Shown piece after piece: positions 11,017-23,427 of a DNA stretch of 64,000 nt. The notes under the pieces are model-generated. The model saw only the letters and a list, made by a program, of their open reading frames with translations, was not told the origin of the DNA and made no database searches. Positions within the stretch are counted from its first letter, which is position 1; every line of letters starts with the position of its first letter. The position numbers and the translations under genes were made by a program. The DNA is from Mycoplasmopsis lipofaciens ATCC 35015 (GTDB taxonomy: Bacteria; Bacillota_I; Bacilli_A; Mycoplasmatales; Metamycoplasmataceae). The stretch lies in NCBI RefSeq assembly GCF_000686585.1, contig NZ_JMKY01000001.1, forward strand, positions 62,001 through 126,000, written 5' to 3'.

Positions 11017-12384
11017 TTAAAATTTATCATCTGGTATATAAATTTGACCATCTACCGACGCAATATTGCTTATTGTAATTAGAGCGTTTTTGTCTACTGA
11101 ACGAATTCTTTTTATCAATCTAGGTATTTGTTTATACAATGTTATAGATGAAAATACTTTAGTTGAATGTCCGCTATATCCACTTTCACCTACAGTTATT
11201 GTAAAACTATTAATTGTTTTTTTATCATTTACAATAGCTTTTCTAATTGCTGTCATATGTGATGAGTATATTTTACATTGTACAATTTTAAAACGTGGGA
11301 ACAATCTATTTAAAAAAGCAACGAAAACAAAATTACAAATAAATGTTGAAATAAAATTCGGCGAAAAATATAAAGGTGGTTTTCATTTTAGATTTATTAA
11401 ATTGTTAAAACTAGTTATTTCGGCTTGATTAGTTGTTAATGAGTTTATTGAAATACCTTTTAAATCCTTTATTAATAAACTTCCAGGTAAATATGTTCCA
11501 ACAATAACAGAAATAAAAATAATAAAAATATTTATATATCCATTTATAGTGCCAAAGTTTTTATGTTTTACAACAGACATGTATTCGCCTATAATACCTG
11601 TAACTCCGGCTGAACCCCCAATTATTGCTATTACAGCAAAGAAAAAGGCTAACATAAATCCGTATGTTACTGAAAATAAAATCTGTGCAATTATATTGCC
11701 ACCATCATTTCATTGAATAGGAATTAACGATCACAATTGATTTTTTCCTTGTCATAAATTATTAGCTATTTGATTTTTTAAATTATTACTAAATTCTGGG
11801 TGATCAAAATTTCCAATAATATAAAAATCATTAGCACCCGGTATTTGACCAATTCCAAATGAAATTAAACTACTTACAACTAAAAATTCTAAAGTTAATA
11901 TTGTGAAAACTTTCCCTACTTTTTTTCACCCAAAAATAAATAAAGGTATGCTTAAAAATAGATATAAAATCCAGAATAAAGCATTATCGATTATGTTATA
12001 AATTGGTTTTGTTATATTAGAAGAATTTCTTAGTAATACATTTGTTAAACGTGCAATTGATTGGCCAAATGCGGCTAAACCAAAATTATAAATACCAGGG
12101 TTTTTAACGAAAAATACACTTATTATTCCAAATAAAACCGCCAAACCACCGGTAATTAAACCAAGTTTTCACATGGGCATTGGAGCATAGAATTTAGACA
12201 ATTTTAATACAAAATTAGATAATTTAGTTAATCTATAATGTGTATGTTTTTTTTCAACAACCTTTTTTTTGCTTCTTGTTTTACTTTTTTTATTTCCCTC
12301 TTCAATTTCATTCTCATCATTAACGAAAGCTTCATGAGTTGAAAGAATTTCTTGCATTTCTTTATTATTTTTATGTTCTTCCAT
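11017..12384 (-). CDS. YitT/DUF2179-type membrane protein
   Basis: A 455-residue integral membrane protein. The first 70 residues are charged and cytosolic with a K-S-K-T-R-S-K-K-K cluster. Six or so hydrophobic segments follow (about 75-370), including G-L-A-A-F-G-Q-S-I-A-R-L and G-G-S-A-G-V-T-G-I-I-G. The C-terminal 85 residues (T-I-T-V-G-E-S-G-Y-S-G-H through V-D-G-Q-I-Y-I-P-D) match the small soluble DUF2179 domain. This combination is the YitT family; the biochemical role is not established. RBS AGGAGGG sits before the start. Confidence 0.75.
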
Positions 12385-14627
<2,243 letters not shown>

Positions 14628-14683
14628 TAATTATTTGTTTATAATTCCAAATCATAGTTTTTATTAATTTGTAAGGAGAAAAA

Positions 14684-14998
14684 ATGTTAAAAGACGTTAA
14701 AAAAGAAGAATATTTAGATTTAGTATCTAATTTAAAAGGTTTACATGTTTTAGTTTTTCATGCGCAATGATGTCCTCCATGTAAAATGTTCAAAAATACA
14801 TTAGAAGAATTGGCAGAAAAAGATAATATTCCTGTATTTCGTGTTGATATTGATATTGACAAAGAATTTGCTGTGGAAAAAGGTGTTTCAAGTATTCCAG
14901 CATGAATGATTATTAAAGATAACACAATTGTTGAAAAGGGTATGGGTTTTGTACCATATGAAGCATTTAAAACAAGAGTGTTTAATCACGAAAAATAA
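14684..14998 (+). CDS. trxA: Thioredoxin with a CPPC active site
   Basis: A 104-residue thioredoxin fold protein for cytosolic disulfide reduction. The active site reads W-C-P-P-C where the usual thioredoxin has W-C-G-P-C; the cis-Pro loop S-I-P-A-W is present. The Gly-to-Pro change in this motif usually shifts redox potential, so this may be a specialised thioredoxin. Strong RBS AAGGAG before the ATG; it lies downstream of gyrB and ends at its own terminator. Confidence 0.88.
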
Positions 14999-15000
14999 GA

Positions 15001-15024
15001 AGATAGATTTTTCTATCTTTTTTA
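15001..15024 (+). terminator. Terminator after trxA
   Basis: Short stem AGATAGA/TCTATCT with a T-run directly behind the trxA stop. Confidence 0.7.
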
Positions 15025-15076
15025 TTCATAATTATAAAAGGATATATTTAATTAAATAATTTATAATATTAAAATT

Positions 15077-15520
15077 ATGAAAATTATAAGTGAAAATAAA
15101 AAAGGATTGCATGGATATAAAATAATAGAGAAACATGAATGTGGAATTTCTTTATTAGGTTGAGAAGTAAAATCATCTCGAGCAAATACTGTGAATTTAA
15201 CTAATTCATATTGTTTTTTTAGAAAAAACGAATTATGATTATGTAATGCTTCATTTAGCAAATATATGTTATTAAAAGTAGATGAAACTAGAGAAAGAAA
15301 ACTTTTAATGCATCAAAACGAATTGCTTCGTTTAGCGCATAAGTTAGAAAAACAACCTAGTGGAACATTAATACCAACAAAAATTTATTTTAATAATAAA
15401 AGTAAAATAAAAATAGAAATTGCACTTGTTATTGGAATGAATAAGTCTGATAAGCGTGAAGATATTAAAAGAAAAGATAATGAAAAGTACATCAAAAAGG
15501 TTTTAAATAAATATTTATAA
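15077..15520 (+). CDS. smpB: SsrA-binding protein SmpB
   Basis: Partner of tmRNA in rescue of stalled ribosomes. 147 residues, the family length. Recognisable segments are G-I-S-L-L-G-W-E-V-K-S-S-R, K-V-D-E-T-R-E-R-K-L-L, G-T-L-I-P-T-K-I-Y-F and the basic tail with K-R-E-D-I-K-R-K-D. There is no RBS: TATAAT lies about ten bases before the ATG, so the transcript is probably leaderless. The tmRNA gene itself is not in this window. Confidence 0.92.
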
Positions 15521-15554
15521 AAAAACTACGTATATTTTGGGTTACGTAGTTTTT
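15521..15554. terminator. Bidirectional terminator between smpB and lacI-type gene
   Basis: An 11-bp perfect stem (AAAACTACGTA with its complement) with A- and T-runs on both sides, between convergent genes. Confidence 0.8.
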
Positions 15555-16500
15555 ATACAATTCTTGGTTTAATAATTTTACTTTCCATAGTTCCATCAAT
15601 AATATTGTTAAATAATATTTTTTCCATAATTAGCCCTATTTCAGGATAATCTAAAAATATTTTTGTTTTATATTTATGTTGATAATCGAATATTGAAAGT
15701 CAACCAATATCTGTTAATCTTAAATTTTTATCTTGCGAAGAGATTAAACTAACAAAAACTTCATGGGTTGAGCAAACAACATTTACATGGTTATTTAATC
15801 TTAAATTATTTAAAAATTGATGTATTTGTTTTGGATCTTTGTTTTTTAGAGTACATATTTCGTATTCAATATTAAGTTTTTTACATGCCTTTTTAAATCC
15901 AGAAAGTCTAGCTTCTTTTTGTTCTTCATTCAATTTCCCATCCTCAGCATAAATAATTTTTTGGCCTTTTTCAATAAAATGAACAAAACGTGTTGTTAAT
16001 TTTTCAAACGCGTCTTCAAAATCTATTGTAATGCAATTAAATAATTCTTCATTTTGGCCGTAAATTATTGCTGGTATGTCTCCTAAATTTTGTTTTAAAT
16101 ATTCTACAATTTTTTTAGATGGATCACTTGGTAAAAAAAAGACAACTGAACCCGGTTTTCAAGACAATACATATTTAATTGATTCAATATATTCTTCAAT
16201 ATTACTTGATGAATAGGTAATTAAAACTTTTTTATCATGTAATTTAGCGCCCTGTTCTATACCATTCATAATATGTGTGTATGCACTTTCAAATCATTCT
16301 GGAGCAATGACAAAAATAGAGTTATCTCTGCCTCTTATTAAACGAGCTCCATGATTTGGATAGTAATTATGTTCCTTTACAATTTTAGTAATTTTTTGTT
16401 TAGTAGCTTTGCTAACATATCCTCCATTATAATAACGGCTAATTGTGCTTATCGAAACTCCAGCTAGTTTCGAGATATCTTTATATGAGAAGTTTTTCAT
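15553..16500 (-). CDS. LacI-family transcriptional repressor
   Basis: A 315-residue DNA-binding regulator. The N-terminal helix-turn-helix reads S-Y-K-D-I-S-K-L-A-G-V-S with T-I-S-R-Y, then a hinge helix around G-A-R-L-I-R-G, and a periplasmic-binding-protein-like effector domain from about residue 62. It is transcribed divergently from the hyaluronidase gene, separated by 177 bases containing an unusual GC-rich palindrome. The simplest reading is that it controls the hyaluronidase and possibly itself in response to a sugar; the effector is unknown. Confidence 0.9.
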
Positions 16501-16607
16501 AGTTTAATTATATATAAAAAAAATTAATATGAAAATTTTCCACAATAAAAGATATTTATAATTTTAAATTTCATTGTTTTATTTTTATGTTTAAATTGTT
16601 TCTTCAT

Positions 16608-16643
16608 AAGGCGGCCTTTTTATATTTATAATTAAAATATAAT
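16608..16643 (+). promoter_or_regulatory. Hyaluronidase promoter with candidate LacI operator
   Basis: The -10 box TATAAT is at 16638-16643. The odd palindrome AAGGCGGCCTT (16608-16618) covers the place of a -35 box and is the only GC-rich patch in this intergenic region. The pairing with the divergent repressor gene makes it a good operator candidate, but this is inference. Confidence 0.5.
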
Positions 16644-16677
16644 GCGAATTTAATGTTTAAAAATAAAAAGGAGAAGA

Positions 16678-19600
16678 ATGAAAAAAATAGTTAAGAATTT
16701 GATAACTAATTTATCAGGAATGAGTTTGTTGGGTTCTCTAACAGCAATAATTAGTGCATCAGGAGCAACAAATAGCACACCAACTAATAAATATAAGGAA
16801 TATGAGATTTTTCCAAATCCTCATACTGTTGCTTATAGAGATGAAGATTATTTAATTACTTCTAAAATTAATTTTATTATTGAAGAAGGTATTGATCAAG
16901 CAACAAAAGCAAGATTGCAAGAAATAATGAATCTTAAACATTTGTCTTATTCTGAATCTCGTGAAATAAAACGGGATATGACAAATATAATTATTGGTAC
17001 AAAAGATAATGCAGATAATTTTGTTGATAATTATTTTGATAATAATATAAAAAATGGTGTTTCAACAGCGAATCTATTTGAAAAAACAGATTCGTATGTT
17101 TTAGATAATAATGACAATGTTATTACTGTTTATGGTAGAGACAATGATTCAACATTTTATGGCTTGACAACCTTGTATCATATTTTTAATCAAATTTCAC
17201 GCAGTATACGAGAATTTACTATTGAAGATTATGCAGATGTAAAAAGTCGTGGTTTTATAGAAGGCTACTATGGTAATCCTTGAAGTGTAGAAGACCGTTC
17301 AAAATTAATGGAATGAAGTGGTTACTATAAATTAAATTCTTATTTTTACGCGCCAAAAGATGATCCCAAACACAATAGAGAATGAAGAACATTATACACA
17401 CAAGAGGAATTAGATAGACTTATTAAGCCATTAGCAAAGGCTGGAAATAATTCTAAATGTAGATTTGTTTTTGCTTTACATCCGTTTATGCATAGACCAA
17501 TTAGATTTGATACAGAATCTAATTATCAAAACGACTTACAAATACTACAAGCTAAGTTTTTACAAGCAATAGAAGTTGGGGTTAGACAAATTGCAATTTT
17601 AGCAGATGATGCTAGAGATGTTGGTGGTTCTAATTACGTTAAATTACTTACAGATATGGTGGCATGAATTAAAGAACAAAAACAAACATATCCAGATTTA
17701 AAAGAGACTCTAGCTTTTTGTCCTACTGATTATGGAGGTTGAGGAAACAATAGTAGTTACAAAAATTATCCACCAGAAGTTCAAATTCTGGTAACTGGTG
17801 GAAGAGTTTGAGGAGAATCATCAGTTAATTTTACGAATTCTTTTACTACTAATGCGGGAAGAGCTCCTTATTTATGAATAAATTGACCTTGTTCTGATAA
17901 TTCAAAATCTCACTTAATTATGGGTGGATATGATAAATTTTTACACCCTTCTGTAAACCCAAATAATTTAGAAGGTGTTGTTTTAAATCCTATGCAACAA
18001 TCAGAACCTTCAAAAGTGGCTATTTTTGGAAATGCAGACTATACATGAAATATTTGAAAAAGTAAAGATGATGCAGACAAAGCTTATAATGCATCATTTA
18101 AACATGTTGATTCAAAATCTTCATACGATACTCTTGCTTCTCTTGCTTTAAAAGAACTTTCGAAGCACATGATTAATCAAAAAATGGATAGTCGTGTTGT
18201 TAAATTGGAAGAGTCATCAATTTTGAAAGAAAAATTAAACACTTTTAGAGAAAAATTAAATAACAATACTTATCAAGTAGAAGATATTGACTTGTTAATT
18301 AATGAATTTAAAATATTATACAAAGCTCAAGAAACATATAGAAATAATCCGGGAGATTCAAGAATAAGAGATCAAATTATTTATTGATTGGATGCTTGAA
18401 AAGATATTACATCTGCAGCAAATTATTTTTTAGAATCTCTTAAAGAATTTAAAATTGGTAACACAATTGATGCGATTGAAAATTATAATAGAGGAAGAAA
18501 TAATTTAATTTCTTCTAGAAATCATAAATTTCATTACGTTGATCATATGGAAAGAGCAGAAGTTGGTCCACAACACATAACTCCTTTTATCAATTTTTTA
18601 GGAAACTTTGTAGGTAATTTACAACAAGATGTTTTAGATGAAACAAGAAATAGATTTACTTTTATTTCTAATTCTTTTATAAATTCTACTTCTGGAAATC
18701 CAAATGATTTATTTAATTTAAATTCATCAACAACAGTTCAATGAAAAAGATATAAAGATGGTTCAAATATTATAAAAAATAATGATTATTTTGGTGTTAA
18801 ATTTTCAAAACCAATTGAATTAAAGAACATTTATATTAAACAAGAAAATGGTAAAAATCATTTATATCATTCAAAATTGCAATATACAACTGATGGAACT
18901 AATTGAAATGATATTCCTGGTAAAAATTATGAAATGCCTAGAGATCAAGTTAGAGAAATAGATGAAAGAGATATTAATATTTCTGGGGTTTTGGGTGTTA
19001 GATTAATTTCAACAGCCGACAATGGAGATGATAGTTGATTTACTTTAAATGCATTCCATATTAATAAAGATTATACAATCAACACTGATGATGATACAAT
19101 TACTATTTCACAAATTAATTTAGTTGGTAATGGTTCTCGTTCTCATCATGGTTCAACAAGTAATCTTCTTGATGATAATATCAGTACCGAGTATTGAATT
19201 TCTAGTGATGGTTCACGTACTAATAATGGTGCGGGTTTTGAACTTATTTTAGATCAGATAAAAGAAGTTACTTCCGTATATCTTAGTCAAGGTAATTCGC
19301 AACATGGTGATGTCATTAATAAGGGTGAAGTTCAATATTTTGATAATAATGATAATCAATGAAAAAAATTTGGTAATTTAGATAATAGTTTAGAACAAAC
19401 TGTGTTAAATAGAGTTTTAACAAATAAAATTAGAGTTATAAATAAAGAAAACAAAAGAATTTGATGACGGGTAGGAGAAATTAAAGTAACTGGTTATAAT
19501 AATGAACCAGTAATTGGTAAGGCAAAAGGCAGCAACTCACATATCCCAAATCATAGTAGTATTAATGATAATGCCAAAAACAACAATTTTAGATATATAA

Positions 19601-22560
19601 CTGACGGCGATGAAACAACTTATGCATGAATTGCAGGTGGAACAAGTGGTCAAGGAAATATACGTGCTGGAGACGGAATAGTAGTAAACTTCAATAAAGT
19701 TTTAGAGTTAAGTCATATTAAATTTGTACAGGCAGATTCTGGTGATAAAATGAGTAATCTAAAATTTGAGGTTTCACTAGGCGGAAATAATAATTGACAA
19801 GAAATAAAAACTGTTACTGGAGCTGGAGGCGTTGTCGAGTTTGATGTTCCTTCAACTATATCATATGTTGATTCTTTAAGAGTTACAAGTACATCAAATG
19901 CTAGAACATGATGAAAAATAAAAGAACTTTCTGTTATTGAAAAAACTAGAACTAGTTCTAAAAATGTTTATACTAACAAATCTTCTCAAGAATTAAAAGC
20001 TACTAAATCTTCAAGTGGTTTTAGTTTTGAACCTCAAAATGGAATTATTTTAAATCAAGACGAATATTTTGGTTACGATTTAGGTGATATTTTACCAGTC
20101 GAAAAGGTAGAACTTAACTCTTCATCATTTAGTGGTTTAACAATTCAATATTCTGATAATTCATTAGTGTGAAATAATGTTTCTTCAATGGATGAATTAG
20201 CAGACAAGAGCTTCAGATATTTAAGAATAATAAATAAGGAGGCAGATCAAAAAACAATTGATATTTCAAAATTTGATTTAACTATTGCTTCAAATGTTGC
20301 GTTTGGTACATTAGTTAATGCTACAATAGAAAATAATAATGGTTGAGGTGATACAAGAGAAAATGGTGCTGCCTTTGATAGCAATATGAATACCACTATT
20401 AAATTTGGTGGAAATCCAAAAAAAGGAGATGAATTTGTTTTTGATCTTGGAAAAACAATTAATATTAACTCATTAAGAATATATTCAAATGATAATCATT
20501 CAGATTATTTAAGAGATGCAAAAGTATTGTTATCAGAAAATGGAAATATATGAACCGAGGCTTTTGTTGTTGGAGACTCAACAACTGATTCAAATAGAGA
20601 AGGAACACTAGTAAGTTTAGGTCTTTGAAATGTAGATAGTAACTATCCAAATGTTAGATATGTTGGTTCTGATGAATTAAATCAAAATGCTAGATACATT
20701 AAATTTGAAATATTAGCTAATTATCCAAATAGAGCAATTATGTTCAATGAAATTGTTATTAATAATGGAGAATACATTTCAAAAGAAACATCAAATTACT
20801 TTTCTGGAACCATAGAAGAACCTAATAAATTACCTTCAAATATGATTGATAAAGATTTTAACACAACATATAAAGGCAGTTCGGCTAATGGACATATTTC
20901 ATATAAAATCCAAGATTCACAAGATCTTAAAGTCGTAAAAATAATTCAATATGGTGATGTCTCTTCTGCGGAAGTTATTGCAGAATTGTTTGATGAATCA
21001 TCAAACAATGTAGAAAATATTGTTTTAGGAAAACTTTCTCAAACTATAAATAGTTTTGATCTTCCAACTAATAAAAAAATAATATCATTAAAGATTTCAT
21101 GAACTAATAAAATTCCTGAAATATCTGAAATAGTATTATCTAAAGTTAATCATTTACCAGGAGATAAAAATGAATTAGAAAATCAAATATCTAGAACACC
21201 TGATACAGATCAATGATTAGATAGTTATAAAACAAAATATGAAAAAATTAAACAATATGCAGAAGAAGTTAGAGATAGTCAATATATATCAAAAGAATCA
21301 ATTGATTTAATAACCAATGCTTTGAGAATTATTATAGATAATCCTAAAATTAAAGGTAATATTGCAGAACTTAGTGAACTTGTTAATACCAAAAAATCAA
21401 ATTCAGATGATTATACAACCGTTACATATTCTTCTTATGATGTAGCTATTAAAAATGCAGAAATATTATTGCAGGATGCAAATAATTTGACTACAGAAGA
21501 GATTGAAGAAGCAAAATCTCTAATAATTTCAACACAATCTAATTTAGTATATTCAACACAATCAAGAGAAAAAGCAGAACTTAAAGTAAGAGAATTTAAT
21601 ACTTTAAATTCTTCAATATTAGATTCGACTTTATATAGTGAATTACAAGGAATAGTTAACGAAATTCAAAACAAAGCAAATGATGATAAAATTGCGAATT
21701 CTAATGACGATAGAATTATTCCATCTGAATTTCAAAATTTAGTTGTTGCATACAATTCTAAATTTAGTGAAATTAAAAATGCTAAAAAAACAGAATACGA
21801 AAATGCCAAAGAATCTCTAAATGCAACGATTAATAAATATAAAAATGATTACCCAACAGAGGTTCAGGCTCTTGAAACATTAATTGCACAAAAAGACCAA
21901 GTTGTTAATTCTTCAAATGTTACAATTGATGAAATTGAAGAAGCTAAAAACATTTTAGTAGAGAAAAATAATTCATTTAAAAATAATCTTGTCAGCTCTG
22001 AAAAAACACTTTATGAAAGTAAAAAATCAGAAGCCGAAGCCTATAAAGACATAATTGCGGCATCAAATTCAGAGGATGCGCAAAGAATTATTGATTTAAT
22101 TAATCAAAAAAATCAAATAGTAAATGAAAGCGCTGTTGAACCTCAAGAAGTTAAAAGTGCAACGCAAGCCCTTCAAGAATTATTAAATTCAATTAAAGAA
22201 AATATTAATAATAAAAAGAATGAATTTGCTTTAGCAAAAGAGCAAGCCATTGCATATAAAGAATCAATTAAAGATACAGAATTACAACTTGCTGAAAATC
22301 TTGCAACTTTAATTGCTGAACAACAAGCAATTGTTGATCAAAATTACAATCCAAATAATATTGAAGCAGCAAAACAAAAAATTAATAAAGCACTTCAAGA
22401 TACAAGAGATGCAATTGACAATAAGAACACTAAAAAAGAAGAATACGAAAATGCAAAAAAATCTCAAAATAGAACAATTTATATCGCTGTAGGAACTACT
22501 GTAGCTATAATATTTGTTTTAGGTGTAACAATTTTCTTGTATTTTAAAAAGAAAAAATAA
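16678..22560 (+). CDS. nagH: Cell-anchored GH84 hyaluronidase (NagH-like)
   Basis: Predicted surface glycosidase of 1960 residues acting on N-acetyl-hexosamine polymers such as hyaluronan. Residues 1-33 are a signal peptide. About 40-190 form the GH84 N-domain. The catalytic barrel starts at [11 protein letters not shown] (191) and carries the Asp pair in L-A-D-D-A-R-D (D310, D311), matching the GH84 catalytic doublet. Several discoidin/CBM32-like modules follow (about 680-1420), then a helical region of FIVAR-type repeats (about 1540-1920). A membrane helix and K-K-K-K tail end the protein, so it is C-terminally anchored. The frame is open throughout with many UGA Trp codons. RBS AAAGGAGAAG. 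NagH names are used for such mycoplasma proteins, but hyaluronidase versus O-GlcNAcase activity cannot be decided here. Confidence 0.88.
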
Positions 22561-22636
22561 ATTTTAATTTAAATTTGCACTTGACACAAAATTTTTACAA
22601 AATAAATTAATTGGTATTTATTTTTCATATTTTGTT

Positions 22637-22642
22637 TATAAT
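22637..22642 (+). promoter_or_regulatory. -10 box of the SRP RNA gene
   Basis: TATAAT eight bases before the RNA start. A TTGCACTTGACACA string about 60 bases upstream recurs in the two island leaders. Confidence 0.65.
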
Positions 22643-22649
22643 TTTAAAT

Positions 22650-22727
22650 GTTAGTAGAATAATAACCTTGTAATCTGGTCAGGACAGAAATGGAGCAGCC
22701 ACATCGAGAAGTGTTATGTCTACTGAC
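22650..22727 (+). ncRNA. ffs: Signal recognition particle RNA (4.5S)
   Basis: RNA scaffold of the bacterial SRP, which binds Ffh and targets membrane proteins. The conserved Ffh-binding core is GGTCAGGACA-GAAA-TGGAGCAGCC (22677-22700), with a GAAA tetraloop and the AGCAG side of the internal loop. The 5' end TTAGTAGA pairs with TCTACTGAC at the 3' end (one G-U), closing a single 78-base hairpin without an Alu domain. Six T follow. The IS-bounded island begins right after this gene. Confidence 0.9.
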
Positions 22728-22733
22728 TTTTTT
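22728..22733 (+). terminator. T-run ending the SRP RNA
   Basis: Six T directly after the closing stem of the RNA. It is also the start of the 33-base direct repeat flanking the island. Confidence 0.6.
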
Positions 22734-22760
22734 ATATAAAATTAATGAATTTGATTTTGT
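22728..22760 (+). repeat. Left flanking direct repeat of the island
   Basis: 33 bases that recur at 31289-31321 with 30 identities. A target duplication this long fits the IS1202-like group (about 27 bp is reported for IS1202 itself). Confidence 0.8.
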
Positions 22761-23061
22761 CAAGTGTAAAACAAAAGTAAGAACTTTTTATATTTAAATT
22801 CACTTTTAAAATTTACATAAAAAAATTATAATTCCATAGGAACCATAGTTCTAATACACCCATCTCATTTGGTTCAAAATTCTACGAGATGGGTTTTTTC
22901 TATATCCTTTTTTCATTATTTTTTTACTTATTTTATTTATCGATTTGTTCAAATTATTTGCAATTATTTTATATTTAAATTTCTTTTTTGATTGATAACT
23001 TATTCTTGAATTAATTTGGTATTTCTTTATATTAAAAACATTATAAAAGTTCTTACTTTTG

Positions 23062-23075
<14 letters not shown>
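22758..23075. mobile_element. MITE-like deletion derivative of the IS
   Basis: 318 bases with perfect 31-bp terminal inverted repeats (22758-22788 and 23045-23075). The inside joins sequence equivalent to the left 160 bases and the right 130 bases of the decayed IS at 228-1882, with all of the transposase body deleted. It forms the left boundary of the island. Confidence 0.85.
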
Positions 23076-23276
<201 letters not shown>

Positions 23277-23338
23277 GTAATAAATCTAGTTTACTTTTTA
23301 GTAAGTTGTTTTTTGATTCCACATAATTTATTAATAGC

Positions 23339-23367
23339 ACTATTATTTGAAATAATAGTTCTTTTTT
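23339..23367 (+). terminator. Leader A terminator/attenuator
   Basis: A 9-bp perfect stem (ACTATTATT/AATAATAGT, 3-base loop) followed by TCTTTTTT, between leader ORF A and the first DUF262 gene. A weaker hairpin with a T-run (about 23291-23314) precedes it. Confidence 0.65.
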
Positions 23368-23427
23368 CATATTCATTTGAATCTAAAACAAAAATGAAAT
23401 TTTTCATAAAAAAATAAGGAGTAATAT

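Noticed and set aside
16678-22560. Many apparent stops that would break the hyaluronidase into several ORFs
   Set aside because: All interruptions are TGA, at conserved Trp places; TAA/TAG do not occur in this frame before 22558.
22574-22585. TTGCACTTGACA before ffs as a separate IS insertion
   Set aside because: Only 12 bases match and it may serve as a -35-like element; too little for an IS call.
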